From: Nitrososphaerota archaeon
GTDB taxonomy: Archaea > Thermoproteota > Nitrososphaeria > Nitrososphaerales > Gagatemarchaeaceae
NCBI GenBank assembly: GCA_029785375.1
Contig: JAFLZV010000003.1
Location: 1-64,000, forward strand
Length of the DNA stretch: 64,000 nucleotides
Direction: 5' to 3'
This document shows, piece by piece, positions 8,867-17,837 of the stretch. Made by a program: the position numbers and the translations under genes. Each line of letters starts with the position of its first letter. The stretch's first letter is position 1. The notes below the pieces were generated by a model that saw nothing but the letters and a program-made list of their open reading frames with translations, was not told the origin of the DNA and ran no database searches.

Positions 8867-8950
8867 AGAAGGAGCCGACCCCAGCGCGTGAATAAGTCTT
8901 CCTGAGAGGCCGGCCCTGGAGCGGCGTGGGTGGACGAAATGTCCATAGCG

Positions 8951-8958
8951 GATAAATA
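8951..8958 (+). promoter_or_regulatory. TATA box for alba
   Basis: The sequence gataaata lies 24-31 bases before the Alba ATG at 8982, the spacing expected for a transcript with little or no leader. The divergent sucCD TATA box is at 8891-8898. Confidence 0.65.
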
Positions 8959-8981
8959 GGCCGCGGCAGGGCGATGTATCA

Positions 8982-9290
8982 ATGTCCAACCAACCAGAAC
9001 ACGGAGAAATGCAACCACGCGAACCAAACACCATCTACGTCGGGAAGAAGCCGACGATGAACTACGTCCTCGCCGTCCTGACGCAGATCAACAACGGGTC
9101 CAACCCGGTCACCGTGAAGGCTCGCGGAAGAGCCATCTCGCGGGCGGTCGACGTGGCCCAGGTGCTGACTAAGAGGTTCGCCACAGATGTGCGGGTCCAG
9201 AACATCGCCATCAACACGGAACAGGTCAAGAGCACCGTGACCGGCGGCATGAGCAACGTCTCCTCCATAGAGATCAAACTCGGGAAATAA
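8982..9290 (+). CDS. alba: Alba chromatin and RNA-binding protein
   Basis: Alba is an abundant archaeal nucleic-acid-binding protein that coats DNA and binds RNA. The 102-residue product has the complete fold: VGKKPTMNYVLAVL at the start with the conserved Lys pair that is acetylated in some archaea, VTVKARGRAISRAVDVAQVL in the middle, and the C-terminal strand SSIEIKLGK. About 15 polar residues precede the domain. It is a single gene with its own TATA box. Confidence 0.95.
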   Translation: MSNQPEHGEMQPREPNTIYVGKKPTMNYVLAVLTQINNGSNPVTVKARGRAISRAVDVAQVLTKRFATDVRVQNIAINTEQVKSTVTGGMSNVSSIEIKLGK

Positions 9291-9397
9291 GGACCCCGGG
9301 AGACGTCCGACGGACGCCCCGCTTCACCGCTTTGTCCAGCGTCGGCTGTGAGGCCAAGAAGGCGCGCAGCCGCGCCCGGGGGCGAGGGCCTCCGAAT

Positions 9398-9406
9398 ATT
9401 TTTTAT
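9398..9406 (+). promoter_or_regulatory. TATA box for the NusA-like gene
   Basis: The T-rich sequence tatttttta is centred about 30 bases before ATG 9432, in a region of very high GC. Confidence 0.6.
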
Positions 9407-9431
9407 GCGCGTGTCGCGAGCGCTCACAGAG

Positions 9432-9968
9432 ATGCAGCCGAAGCTCCCCATCTGCGCCTTCGATGCGAAAACGGGGATACTCTGCGGGAACTGCGAAGCG
9501 AGGCTTTCGAAGGGGGAGATAACCGAGGCAGACGTGAAGGCGTCGAAGGCCATCGCGAGCCTGGCTGACAGGTTCCCCGAGCTGGGGAAGACTACCCTGA
9601 AGCGCGCATCGGAGACCCGCGGGTCCTACGTGCTGGAGTTCGAGCAGTCTGACATGGGCCCGCTGAGGTCCAACCCGCAGCTCCACGAGGAGCTGGAAGC
9701 GGCGCTGAAGGGCAAGGCGTACCTGGTTGGGGCCGGAGTGAGCGACAGGCAGTTCCTCGAAGAGGTATTCTACCCGGCCAGGGTGCTCACAGTGAACACC
9801 GTCTGGCTCCCGGACGGCGAGAAGAAGACGAAGGTGGTTGTCCCGGCCAAGAGGAGCGAGAGGAGGCTGGGGGACTTCGACAAGCTCAGGGAGACGGTCA
9901 AGCGCGCCAGGGGGATCGACCTGCTGGTGGAGACAGAGCGCGAGGTCGCGGCCAGCCTCCATTCGTAG
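9432..9968 (+). CDS. NusA-like KH-domain protein
   Basis: The 178-residue product begins MQPKLPICAFDAKTGILC and has a CAFD...CGNCEARLSKG metal-binding-like N-terminus, followed by regions resembling the KH folds of archaeal NusA-related proteins (YLVGAGVSDRQFLEEVFYPA and RLGDFDKLRETVKRARGID). Such proteins are thought to bind RNA and accompany transcription or translation genes, which agrees with the neighbouring aspartyl-tRNA synthetase converging on it. An open frame upstream to 9348 and an ATG at 9405 exist, but the TATA box at 9398-9406 favours ATG 9432. Confidence 0.75.
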   Translation: MQPKLPICAFDAKTGILCGNCEARLSKGEITEADVKASKAIASLADRFPELGKTTLKRASETRGSYVLEFEQSDMGPLRSNPQLHEELEAALKGKAYLVGAGVSDRQFLEEVFYPARVLTVNTVWLPDGEKKTKVVVPAKRSERRLGDFDKLRETVKRARGIDLLVETEREVAASLHS

Positions 9969-10065
9969 GGGAGCAGAGGCAGGGCGTAACGGACAAGGCA
10001 GCGACGGGGAGAATTCGCGCCCGGAGCCATCGAGGCATGCATGGTGCCTGCGGCGGGCTCGAGCC

Positions 10066-11379
10066 CTAGGGCTGCAGCCGCTCCGGGTCCCTCGGGAAGA
10101 GCACCGCCTCCTTGACGTTCTCGATGCCGAGGAGCTTGGCGGCGAACCGCTCTATGCCGAAGGAGAACCCTCCGTGGGGCGGGACCCCGTAGCGGAAGGG
10201 CTCGGTGAACCATTCGAGGGCCTTCGCGTCCATCCCCTTCTCCCAGATCTGCGCCATTATCTTCTCATGGCGGTGCTCGCGCTGCCCGCCAGACGAGAGC
10301 TCGAGGCTGCCGAAGAAGAAGTCGGTGGACCTGGCGAACTCCTGGTCGTCGTCGTACCTCATGATGTAGAAGGGCTTCGGCTTCGACGGGAAACGGTTGA
10401 CGAAGAAGAAGTCGGATCCGTGCTCTTCCTTGACGTACGCCGCCAGGACGTCCTTCGACTCTTCGTCGAGGTCCTCCCCCCTGGGGAGGCTCTTCCCCTT
10501 CGACCCGAGGATCCCGTAGACTTCAGGGAAGTCTATCTCAGGGAGGGGGAGCTTAGGCATAGGGAGCACGCGCTTCAGCAGCGAGAGCTCCCCGGCGCAC
10601 CGCTTGTTCGCCTTCTCTATTCCGTGGACCACCATCTCCTCCTCCAGGCGCATCACGTCCTTTTCGTCGGCGATGAACCCCATCTCAGGGGCTATGGTCC
10701 TGTGCTCGCTCAGGTGGCGGGGGGTGTGCGAGAGCTCGGCCCGCCAGTTGGTCCCCAGGTCGTACACCCTGTCGAACCCCCCGGCTATGGTCAGCTGCCG
10801 GTGGAGCTGAGGGTCCTGCCTGAGGAAGGCCTCCTTCCCATAGTAGTCTATCTTGAAGACTTCGGATCCCCCCTCCGAAACCCCGCCTATGATGCTGGGT
10901 GTGAACGCCCTGATGAACCCTGACCCCTGGAGGTATTCTTCGAACCCCTGGACCAGGGCGTTCTCGATGACGAACACGGCCGCCGTCTCCGGCCGGCGGA
11001 GCTCCAGGGACCTCCACTCGAGGCGCGTGTCCAGGGAGGCCGGGGTGACTCCCCTTGGGTCGAGAGGGAGGGGTGCGGCGGCCCGGGCCAGGACCTCGAC
11101 GGAGGACGGGAGCAACTCGAAGCCCATCCTGGCTGCCTTGCTCTCCTTCACCTCGCCGACGCAGCTGATGACGTCCTCTTGGTGGAGCCCGGAGACCAGG
11201 GCGAAGAGCCCTGGAGGGACCGCCTTCTTGGGGACTGCCACCTGGACCACACCCCTGGAGTTGCGGAGGAGGACGAAGCTTATCCCCCCTAAGGCCCTGA
11301 CGTCGTGGACCCACCCTTCGAGGCGGACCTGCCTGCCTATCCTTGCCTTGAGGTCGGCCGGTGAGAACGGCTCTTGCAA
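10066..11379 (-). CDS. aspS: Aspartyl-tRNA synthetase, archaeal type
   Basis: This enzyme charges tRNA-Asp, and in archaea without asparaginyl-tRNA synthetase often tRNA-Asn as well. The 437 residues show the N-terminal OB fold (VRLEGWVHDVRALGGISFVLLR), class II motif 2 (NWRAELSHTPRHLSEH) and motif 3 (GGFSFGIERFAAKLLG), with FRYGVPPHGG before it. It has the short archaeal/eukaryotic architecture without the bacterial GAD insertion. Whether it is discriminating cannot be read with certainty. The start is TTG 11379, 29 bases after a TATA-like ctatttc (11405-11411, minus). Confidence 0.93.
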   Translation of the reverse strand: MQEPFSPADLKARIGRQVRLEGWVHDVRALGGISFVLLRNSRGVVQVAVPKKAVPPGLFALVSGLHQEDVISCVGEVKESKAARMGFELLPSSVEVLARAAAPLPLDPRGVTPASLDTRLEWRSLELRRPETAAVFVIENALVQGFEEYLQGSGFIRAFTPSIIGGVSEGGSEVFKIDYYGKEAFLRQDPQLHRQLTIAGGFDRVYDLGTNWRAELSHTPRHLSEHRTIAPEMGFIADEKDVMRLEEEMVVHGIEKANKRCAGELSLLKRVLPMPKLPLPEIDFPEVYGILGSKGKSLPRGEDLDEESKDVLAAYVKEEHGSDFFFVNRFPSKPKPFYIMRYDDDQEFARSTDFFFGSLELSSGGQREHRHEKIMAQIWEKGMDAKALEWFTEPFRYGVPPHGGFSFGIERFAAKLLGIENVKEAVLFPRDPERLQP

Positions 11380-11421
11380 TGCACGGGCTCCTGGTGGAGC
11401 AGTAGAAATAGATTCGACGGC

Positions 11422-11781
11422 CTAGTTGGAGCGGTGCTGGAGGTGGGCCTTCTCGGGGGTGAGCAAGGCGGCGGCGGCCTCGGGGGGGACGATCCTGATG
11501 CCGTAGCTCGCTGCGAGCCGACCCGCGCCCCCGGTGACCTTCCCCTCCGGACAGACGATGTTGACCGAACAGCCTGTGTCAAGCTTCTTCGCGTAGGATT
11601 TCACGACCTCGATCTCGGAGACAGAATCATAGATGTCGAAGGCCTGGAAGCGGCCTCCGTCGGAGAAGAGGAGGCTGAAGGAGTGGACCACCCCCGACTC
11701 TCCCTGAACGGTGCGGGGGACGACGGGCTTCAGACCCGCCTTGGTGGCGCCGACTTCGATGGCTAACCTTTCGAACTCCAA
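11422..11781 (-). CDS. Hypothetical protein, possible nuclease-like fold
   Basis: The 119-residue protein has alternating strands and helices: VHSFSLLFSDGGRFQAFDIYD, then a helix SEIEVVKSYAKKLDTG, then VNIVCPEG and a GGAGRLAASYGIRIV stretch. The pattern resembles small restriction-endonuclease-like domains, where an acidic strand is followed by a second strand and a basic helix, but I cannot identify a convincing PD-(D/E)xK set. TTG 11781 is the start, after a possible TATA at about 11816-11823. It may be co-transcribed with aspS, 42 bases downstream. Confidence 0.6.
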   Translation of the reverse strand: MEFERLAIEVGATKAGLKPVVPRTVQGESGVVHSFSLLFSDGGRFQAFDIYDSVSEIEVVKSYAKKLDTGCSVNIVCPEGKVTGGAGRLAASYGIRIVPPEAAAALLTPEKAHLQHRSN

Positions 11782-11856
11782 CAGGCTCTACAGCCCCGCC
11801 TGTTCGGGTCTGCTTTTAAGCGATATGGAACCCCGGTCCAGGGGGTCAGCGGCGGC

Positions 11857-14175
11857 CTAGAGCGCGCTGAAGTTGTTCGTCCACTGCTGGTAGGCGCGGA
11901 GCATCTCAGGGGACACAGAAGGCTTCCTCGTCCTCATTATCTCCTTGAAGTCGCTTAGGTCTATGGGCCGCGTGGTCGAATCCTTGTCTAGGGCGTTCCC
12001 TGACTTGAACAGCTCTCTGACCACCCTCAGCTGGACCCCCTGGCAGATGTCCTTGATGTCGCTCCCCGAGTACCCTTCGCTCAGCCTGGCCAGGGTCGCG
12101 GGGTCCACGTCCTCGGCCAGGGTGAGCGGCGCCGTGTAGAGCTTGAACTGGGCCATGCGCGCCTCGTTGTCAGGGAGTGGGACGAGTATCCTCTTGGCGA
12201 AGCGGCGGAGGAAGGGAGGGTCGAGGGACCAGGGCTTGTTCGTGGCTCCTATGACATACATGTGGAGGTTCTTCCCTTTGTCGTTGATGCCGTCTGTCTC
12301 CTTCAGGAACTGGTCCCTGACCCTCACTTCGCCCCCTACCTCCTGGCCCCTGGTGCCGAGCAGGGAGTCTATCTCGTCTACGAACACTATCACCGGCTTG
12401 TTGTCTGACAGCATCTTCCTGGCGTTGTTGAAGAGCTTGGCCACGTTCTTCTCCCCCTCGCCGAGCCACTTGCTCATGATAGACGCCGCGTCGACGGAGA
12501 TGAAGTAGCCGTCTATCTCAGCAGCCGTGGCCGCCGCCACCATTGTCTTGCCGCAGTTGCCGCTCCATACGGCCTTGCCGTTGCGCCTGACGTAGATGAC
12601 GTGGTTCTGGACGGTCACGTCCCAGACCATGCCCGAGTAGTCCTCCCATTGCTCTATGCTGGGCTTGTCGACTCGCGTTTCGCCTCCGCGATATAGGATA
12701 CTCAGCATGTAGTTGGCCGTCGTCCGAGCTATCGTCCTCTCCTTCCCATCCGCCCCGACGATGGTGGCTGCGGAACAGGCTTCCGTGTGGGCCACATAGT
12801 TGCACGCCAGGCCCGCCTTGAGGGAAATCTCCATCAGGTCGTCCCGCAAGCGCGGCGAGGAAGTCTGGCAACGCACCGTGGTGGCGCCAACCTCGGCTTC
12901 GTCTACCTCGTGCGTCCCATCGCCTCTCGCGTAATACTCCAGGACGCTCCGCAGGAGAGCGGGGGACAGGTCCTTGATTTCATCCGGAATGTATTTGGTG
13001 TATTTGTCGCCTATCGGCCGGAGGAGCTCGTATAGTTGCTTGTTGAGGACTGTCACGCGCCCGTCTGAGGAGAAATGCGGGTCGAGCCCCCACCTCTTGA
13101 GGCTGTCGTATGCGAAGTCGAGGAGGTCCTGGTCCACGTCCCTTATCCCGACGCGGTAATCGTCTCCCCAATATGCGGTGTAACCCTCGGCTAGCCAAAG
13201 CCCGAAGAACGGGGCCCATTCGGACATCGGTATCCTGATCTCCTCATGATCTCCCTCTCTCCCTGACTCGCGCTGGGGGAGGAGAACGGATCCCCTGTCG
13301 ATACCGCGCCACTTGGCGTCTTTCTTGTAGTATGGGTAAGTCCCCCCGTCCCCCCTCCCAAACACGTCGTCTGGGTGGGCAAAATCGTACTTCGCCTTGC
13401 CCTGCTGAGCCTTCTTCCCTACCCAGAGCTGATGGTCGGGTGTGACCCTCAGGCTGATCTGGGTGGATTCCAGGCGGTACATCTTCCCTTCGTAGCGATA
13501 TTGGATCTTTCGCACGATCGGGTGGTACTCGAGTTCGTTCGTGGCGGGGTTGAGCGTGGCCACGACCTCGTCGTCGGCCAGTTCGGTGTATTTCTTCCAT
13601 CCCCGTTTGGTAAGGATCTCTGTCTGTTCGTCAAAGCAACCTGGCGGGCCATAGAGGAGTATCCCCCTGGGCCACCCCAGCTTGAACAGGTCGGGGCGGA
13701 GGAATGGGAAGACGATCGACTCGCGGATGGCCTGCTTGCAGTCCTCGAGGCCGATGACGTCGTCCCACTTGACGTCGGGCTTCTCGGTGACGACGAGCTC
13801 GTTGAACGAGGCCTTCAGCTGCTGCACCACCTGCGGCCCCGCTGCGGAGTTCGTGGTCGAAGACGTAGGGCCCTGGGCAGGGCCCGGCTTCCCCGTTCCC
13901 ACTGTGGGGGTCCACTCGGTCTCGGTGGGCTGGTCCTGAGGGATGAGGCCGTGGGCCGCCTGGATGGCCCTGACCCTCTCCTGGTAGGCCATGGCGCGCT
14001 CGGTGTACTGCCTGTTGAGCCGATAGTCCGGGTACAGGTGCACCAGCTTCACCAGGGTCGATATCGCCTTCTGGTACATCTGGATCGCCATGCCGTGGGC
14101 GCCCTGCGAGTCGAGCCGGATAGCCTCTGAAGCGTACTTCTTCGCGTCGTCCTCCAGCTCCTTGGCGGCGACCAC
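11857..14175 (-). CDS. cdvC: CdvC, Vps4-type AAA ATPase with intein
   Basis: CdvC disassembles ESCRT-III polymers during archaeal cell division. The 772-residue precursor has an N-terminal MIT domain (about 1-75), a Pro/Thr/Gly-rich linker (about 78-115), the AAA core from about 130, Walker B FVDEIDSLLG and second-region arginines in FLRRFAKR. The P-loop GPPG-CGKT is split after its second Gly by a 361-residue intein (residues 180-540). Removal would leave a 411-residue enzyme, normal for Vps4/CdvC. The GTG start at 14175 lies two bases after the cdvB stop, so the two genes form one operon. Confidence 0.93.
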   Translation of the reverse strand: MVAAKELEDDAKKYASEAIRLDSQGAHGMAIQMYQKAISTLVKLVHLYPDYRLNRQYTERAMAYQERVRAIQAAHGLIPQDQPTETEWTPTVGTGKPGPAQGPTSSTTNSAAGPQVVQQLKASFNELVVTEKPDVKWDDVIGLEDCKQAIRESIVFPFLRPDLFKLGWPRGILLYGPPGCFDEQTEILTKRGWKKYTELADDEVVATLNPATNELEYHPIVRKIQYRYEGKMYRLESTQISLRVTPDHQLWVGKKAQQGKAKYDFAHPDDVFGRGDGGTYPYYKKDAKWRGIDRGSVLLPQRESGREGDHEEIRIPMSEWAPFFGLWLAEGYTAYWGDDYRVGIRDVDQDLLDFAYDSLKRWGLDPHFSSDGRVTVLNKQLYELLRPIGDKYTKYIPDEIKDLSPALLRSVLEYYARGDGTHEVDEAEVGATTVRCQTSSPRLRDDLMEISLKAGLACNYVAHTEACSAATIVGADGKERTIARTTANYMLSILYRGGETRVDKPSIEQWEDYSGMVWDVTVQNHVIYVRRNGKAVWSGNCGKTMVAAATAAEIDGYFISVDAASIMSKWLGEGEKNVAKLFNNARKMLSDNKPVIVFVDEIDSLLGTRGQEVGGEVRVRDQFLKETDGINDKGKNLHMYVIGATNKPWSLDPPFLRRFAKRILVPLPDNEARMAQFKLYTAPLTLAEDVDPATLARLSEGYSGSDIKDICQGVQLRVVRELFKSGNALDKDSTTRPIDLSDFKEIMRTRKPSVSPEMLRAYQQWTNNFSAL
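12556..13638 (-). other. LAGLIDADG intein inside the CdvC P-loop
   Basis: The 361-residue insert starts with Cys (CFDEQTEILTKRGW), has the block B pattern TPDHQLWV, and ends ...VIYVRRNGKAVWSGN before the +1 Cys of the host P-loop. The residue before the terminal Asn is Gly, not the usual His. A homing-endonuclease domain is present, with two LAGLIDADG-type helices: FFGLWLAEGY (acidic residue E, about intein residue 151) and VLEYYARGDG (D, about 240). Both splicing and endonuclease functions therefore look intact by motif. Insertion at the P-loop of an essential ATPase is a favoured intein site. Confidence 0.93.
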
Positions 14176-14177
14176 GC

Positions 14178-15041
14178 TCAGCTCTCCGACCCCCCCTCTC
14201 CTAGCTTGACCTTCCCCTGGGCCATGAGCGTCAGCATCGCCTGCTCCACCTCGTCGGAGGGCATCTTAAGGACAGAGGAGGCGTCTGTGATGTCGACGTT
14301 CCCGTTGTGTATGGCCGCGTACTGTAGCACCCGCTCCTCGGCCTCGTCGGGGCGGGGCCGTGGGGAGTAGAGGGCGCCGAGGATCTGGGACTCCTCCTCC
14401 TCGTCGTCTCCTGCCGCTAGCAGCGGGGTCCGCTCCTGCAGCTCAGGGGCCTCGCGCTTGATCACGATCGGGGAGACCATTAGCGTCCGCTTCATCTCGT
14501 CGGCCCTCTCTTCGGCGAGCCTCCTCGCCTGCTCGATGAGCTCCTCGCCGTCGGCGGTCTGGATGTTCAGCTGGATGTCGGGGGAGACCTTCCCCATCCC
14601 TGCCATGGTCTCGCTCAGCGCCGAGTTTATCTCGTCGGATGCGTGGTCAAGCGACGGGGCGATCCCCTGGACCGTCTTGTTGACCTTGCGCAGGACCTTG
14701 AAGGCCGTGCTCATGTGAGACATCACGTCCCCGACCTCCGCTATGCTTTCGAGCCTCAGGACCACCTGGGTCAGGGCGAGCTCGCTCGCGTAGACCACCT
14801 TCCCCACCTTCCTGAGCTCTGCCCACTCGTTGGCGTAGACGCTCGCCTTGGACTGGTCCTTGGTCTTCATGGCCCTCAGGGCCGTGTCAAAGAGCGCCTT
14901 CCGCCTCTGCTCGACCCGGGCCCGGATGTTCTCCAGCTCCTTGCGGTGGTATTCGATCTCCTTTATGGTAGAGGCAATCTTCGGCTTTAGATTTTCTTCT
15001 CCGCGGAGGCCAAAAACCCTCAGGGGGGAGACAGACGGCAA
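14178..15041 (-). CDS. cdvB: CdvB, ESCRT-III (Snf7) cell division protein
   Basis: CdvB forms ESCRT-III-like filaments at the division site. The 287-residue protein has a charged helical Snf7 core (about residues 15-190), an acidic linker (GDDEEEESQ, about 208), and a C-terminal winged-helix-like segment (ERVLQYAAIHNGNVDITDASSVL, about 235-260). In Sulfolobus the equivalent wing binds CdvA. A MIT-interacting stretch may lie around 190-205. The start is TTG 15041, about 30 bases after a TATA-like gattatg. The stop is two bases before cdvC. No cdvA is seen in the window. Confidence 0.9.
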   Translation of the reverse strand: MPSVSPLRVFGLRGEENLKPKIASTIKEIEYHRKELENIRARVEQRRKALFDTALRAMKTKDQSKASVYANEWAELRKVGKVVYASELALTQVVLRLESIAEVGDVMSHMSTAFKVLRKVNKTVQGIAPSLDHASDEINSALSETMAGMGKVSPDIQLNIQTADGEELIEQARRLAEERADEMKRTLMVSPIVIKREAPELQERTPLLAAGDDEEEESQILGALYSPRPRPDEAEERVLQYAAIHNGNVDITDASSVLKMPSDEVEQAMLTLMAQGKVKLGEGGSES

Positions 15042-15339
15042 CTACACAGCTACAAGGCCTGCACCCCATAATCACGGAGCAAGTCAACAAATGCGATACC
15101 ATATGGTGAATTGTTGTTTCGACAGGGAGAAGGAGTACATGCGGGTGAGGAGGGAATCCCTGCCGCTCGCGGCCCGAGCCTTTCCCAGTGTTTCCACGCA
15201 CCACACCGCCCTGAGCGGACGCCGACATCAGACGCCTCCGCGAGATACGTCCCCGCCTGCGGCGCCCGCCCGAGAAGGCGGCCCTGACAAAGACCGAGAC
15301 GGCCTTGACCTCTGCCAGGGGGCGCCAGGGACCAGCCCC
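15042..15339. other. Intergenic region between cdvB and the M42 peptidase
   Basis: This region holds the probable cdvB promoter (TATA-like tract near 15,068-15,075, minus strand) and nothing else that I can assign. Confidence 0.5.
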
Positions 15340-16431
15340 CTAGACTTCCACGAAGCTCTTCACAGTCTTCTCGTCAAGCCGCCTGAGGAGCGCCAGAACC
15401 AGGTTGATTGCGTTCCCGATATCCGAGACGTCTAGTATCGCGGCATGGGAATGGATGTGCCTCGTGGGGACCCCAATCACGATCGAAGGCGCCCCAGCAT
15501 TCACGACGTGGAACTTCCCCGCGTCTGTCCCGCCTCCAGGGATCACGGAAATCTGGTACGGTATCTTCTCTTGCTCGGCCGTCTCGACCACTAGGGACTT
15601 GAACGCCTGGTTGGGAATCATGCTGGCGTCGAACGCCAGGATGCTTGGCCCCTTGCCCATCTTCGCCGGCGCCTCGTTCCTCTTTATCCCAGGCACGTCG
15701 CCTGAGATGTCCACCTCAAGCGCGATGGCCAGGTCCGGTTCGACCATGTTTCCCACCGTTGAAGCCCCCCTCAGCCCCACCTCCTCCTGTACAGTCCCAG
15801 CCACAAACACCATGTTCGGGTGGGTCACCTTCTCCTCCTTCAGGCGTCTCAGGACCTCCAGTCCGACGAATGTCCCGACCCGGTCGTCGAACGCCTTGCC
15901 TATGGCGACTTTGCCTCCTCTCGCAGTCGTGAACGGAGCCCACGGTGCCACGGGGTCTCCGACACTTACCCCGAGCTCCTTCTCGGTCGTCTCCCTGCTG
16001 TTGGCCCCAACGTCGATGAACATGCTGTCCTTCTTCACCACCTTGTCCCTCTCTTCTGGGGACAGGAGATGGGGAGGCTTCGCGGCTATGACGCCTGGCA
16101 CCGGCCCACGCGCTGTCCTGACAGTCACCCTGTGCCCGAGGAGGACTTGGTCAAACCATCCCCCTAGGGGACTGAAGGTGAGGAACCCAGCCTGTTCGTC
16201 TATCCCTGTGACGACGAAACCCACCTCGTCTATGTGGCCTGCGAGGAGAACCTTCGGGGAGTCAGAGGAGCCGCGCTTCTTCGCCACAATTGAACCCAGT
16301 TTGTCGAAAGTGACCTCGTCGGCGTATCGCTTGGCCTCGCGCTTCACTATTGCGGCAGTCTCCCGCTCGAAGCCTGAAGGCCCGAAGGACTCCGAGAGCT
16401 CTTTCAACAGCTGGAGGGGATCGCTCTGCAA
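15340..16431 (-). CDS. M42-family zinc aminopeptidase
   Basis: M42 enzymes are large dodecameric cytoplasmic aminopeptidases (TET type) that trim peptides. The 363 residues include the dinuclear metal ligands in the expected order: H in LAGHIDEVG, D in GKAFDDRVG, the Glu pair in VQEEVGLRG, D in ALEVDISG and the terminal H in TRHIHSH. Length is typical. TTG 16431 is the start, 33 bases after a TATA-like cttatcta. It lies at the boundary between the housekeeping genes and the sugar-catabolic region. Confidence 0.9.
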   Translation of the reverse strand: MQSDPLQLLKELSESFGPSGFERETAAIVKREAKRYADEVTFDKLGSIVAKKRGSSDSPKVLLAGHIDEVGFVVTGIDEQAGFLTFSPLGGWFDQVLLGHRVTVRTARGPVPGVIAAKPPHLLSPEERDKVVKKDSMFIDVGANSRETTEKELGVSVGDPVAPWAPFTTARGGKVAIGKAFDDRVGTFVGLEVLRRLKEEKVTHPNMVFVAGTVQEEVGLRGASTVGNMVEPDLAIALEVDISGDVPGIKRNEAPAKMGKGPSILAFDASMIPNQAFKSLVVETAEQEKIPYQISVIPGGGTDAGKFHVVNAGAPSIVIGVPTRHIHSHAAILDVSDIGNAINLVLALLRRLDEKTVKSFVEV

Positions 16432-17027
16432 TCTTCTGTGACCGGCGCATGGAAGCCTCCACTAGATAAGCCAAACTCTGGGGGCTTCGGCGAGTGCGCA
16501 AATGGTACTGCGAGGTCGCGCGTGGACGGAGAGCTCGGAGCGGGGTGAATATTGCGGCCCACCCGCAGGCCGTGAGGCAAGGTGGAGGCCCCACGCAAGG
16601 GACACGACCGCCTGAGTTCGGACCAGGAGAACGTTGCGACCCAAGTGGGATCATCACAACAAGTTCCGTAGGGAGCGCCTACCTCTGTAAGGGACGGCCG
16701 GGGTCAGTGGGTTCCCGCACCACCGCGCCCACGGCAGGTCCGCAGCGGCCCTCAATAAGCGACACGCGCGCATCGAGCGCTCGTAGTTCGTATCAGCTCA
16801 CCGGCAGATGCGATGCGAGTCGGCGGCCCCGTGCGGGGAGCTGGGGTCGAGCCTGAGCGGCTCCGTCCTGAAGGGGAGGCCTCTGGCCGGCCGGCTCCTG
16901 ACAACTCGGTCAGACGCGGATCACCTATCACCCAGGTCCTCCTCGGGCGGCCTGATCCCATGGCGGTCGTTGAGGAGTCTGACAACTCAAGAACCGTTAA
17001 GGAGGAGAAGAGTCAGGCTGAGTCGAG
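16432..17027. other. Long intergenic region at the core/accessory boundary
   Basis: Several open frames exist but none looks coding. It contains the M42 promoter at its left end and a gttaagg tract at about 16,996, some 30 bases before TTG 17028. No tRNA or repeat is recognised. Confidence 0.4.
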
Positions 17028-17735
17028 TTGGTTCGAAGCGAAAGCTCCAGTCTTATCATGCTGACCCACTCCGCCGGGTTCAAGCACGACTACCTCCCTG
17101 CGGCAGTCGAAGCTGTAAGGCGGCTGGCGGCAACGAGGAGGGAGCTTGAAGTAACTTGCACCGAAGACTGCTCGGTCATAAACGCGGAAAGGCTAGAACG
17201 AGCGTCGGTGGTCCTCTTCGCCACCACAGGGGAGCTCCCGATGACCCCGGCTCAGCGGGGCGCCCTGCTGGACTTCGTGCGCGAAGGAGGGGGTTTCGTG
17301 GGCGTGCACAACGCCGCTGACACATTTTACACCTTCGGTGATTACGGCTCGATGCTCGGAGGCTACTTCAACGGTCACCCGTGGACCCAAGAGGTCAGAA
17401 TAAAGGTCGAAGACAGGGCCTACCCCTCCACAAGGCACCTCCCGGCGACCCTGAGAGTGCGCGAGGAGGTCTACACGTTCAAGAACTGGAGCAGACGGAA
17501 AACCCATGTACTCATCAGCCTCGACACGGGGTCAGTCGACCTTGCGAAGGGGAACCGCGACGATAACGACTACGCGCTGAGCTGGTGTCACCGGTACGGC
17601 GAAGGGAGGGTCTTCTACACCGCCTTCGGACACTTTAAGGAGAGGTGGGCTGAAGAATGGTTCACGACGCACCTATGGGGCGGGATACTCTGGAGCGCAG
17701 AGGGTACGACAGAGCGCCCTGAGGCCGAAGGCTAG
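17028..17735 (+). CDS. ThuA-domain protein
   Basis: The 235-residue protein matches the ThuA fold (a glutamine-amidotransferase-like alpha/beta domain linked to trehalose and other glycoside utilisation). Markers are LIMLTHSAGFKHDYLP, the strand VVLFATTGELPMT, GGGFVGVHNAADTFY, SWCHRYGEGRVFYTAFGH and the ending FTTHLWGGILW. The biochemical role of the family is not settled; links to 3-keto-sugar metabolism have been proposed. The TTG at 17028 is 30 bases from a TATA-like tract; ATG 17058 is an alternative. It directly precedes the GH78 gene. Confidence 0.85.
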   Translation: MVRSESSSLIMLTHSAGFKHDYLPAAVEAVRRLAATRRELEVTCTEDCSVINAERLERASVVLFATTGELPMTPAQRGALLDFVREGGGFVGVHNAADTFYTFGDYGSMLGGYFNGHPWTQEVRIKVEDRAYPSTRHLPATLRVREEVYTFKNWSRRKTHVLISLDTGSVDLAKGNRDDNDYALSWCHRYGEGRVFYTAFGHFKERWAEEWFTTHLWGGILWSAEGTTERPEAEG

Positions 17736-17803
17736 CCCGGCCCATCGCACCCCGAACATCACGTATCGAAAGCTGCGGAGGAGGCGTTTGGTCCATCTCT
17801 TTG

Positions 17804-17810
17804 TTTATAT
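17804..17810 (+). promoter_or_regulatory. TATA box for the rhamnosidase gene
   Basis: The sequence tttatat is centred about 31 bases before the TTG start at 17838. Confidence 0.6.
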
Positions 17811-17837
17811 CATCCCCGTCATCCCTGGAGCGTCCTG

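Noticed and set aside
8870..9034. Long N-terminal extension of SucC
   Set aside because: The extra residues overlap the Alba promoter and start, and the family N-terminus MRLYEYQAK lies at ATG 8866.
16494..16856. Open frames in the 16.4-17.0 kb gap as genes
   Set aside because: They overlap one another in several frames, are rich in Arg, Pro and Gly, and resemble frame shadows of GC-rich non-coding DNA.
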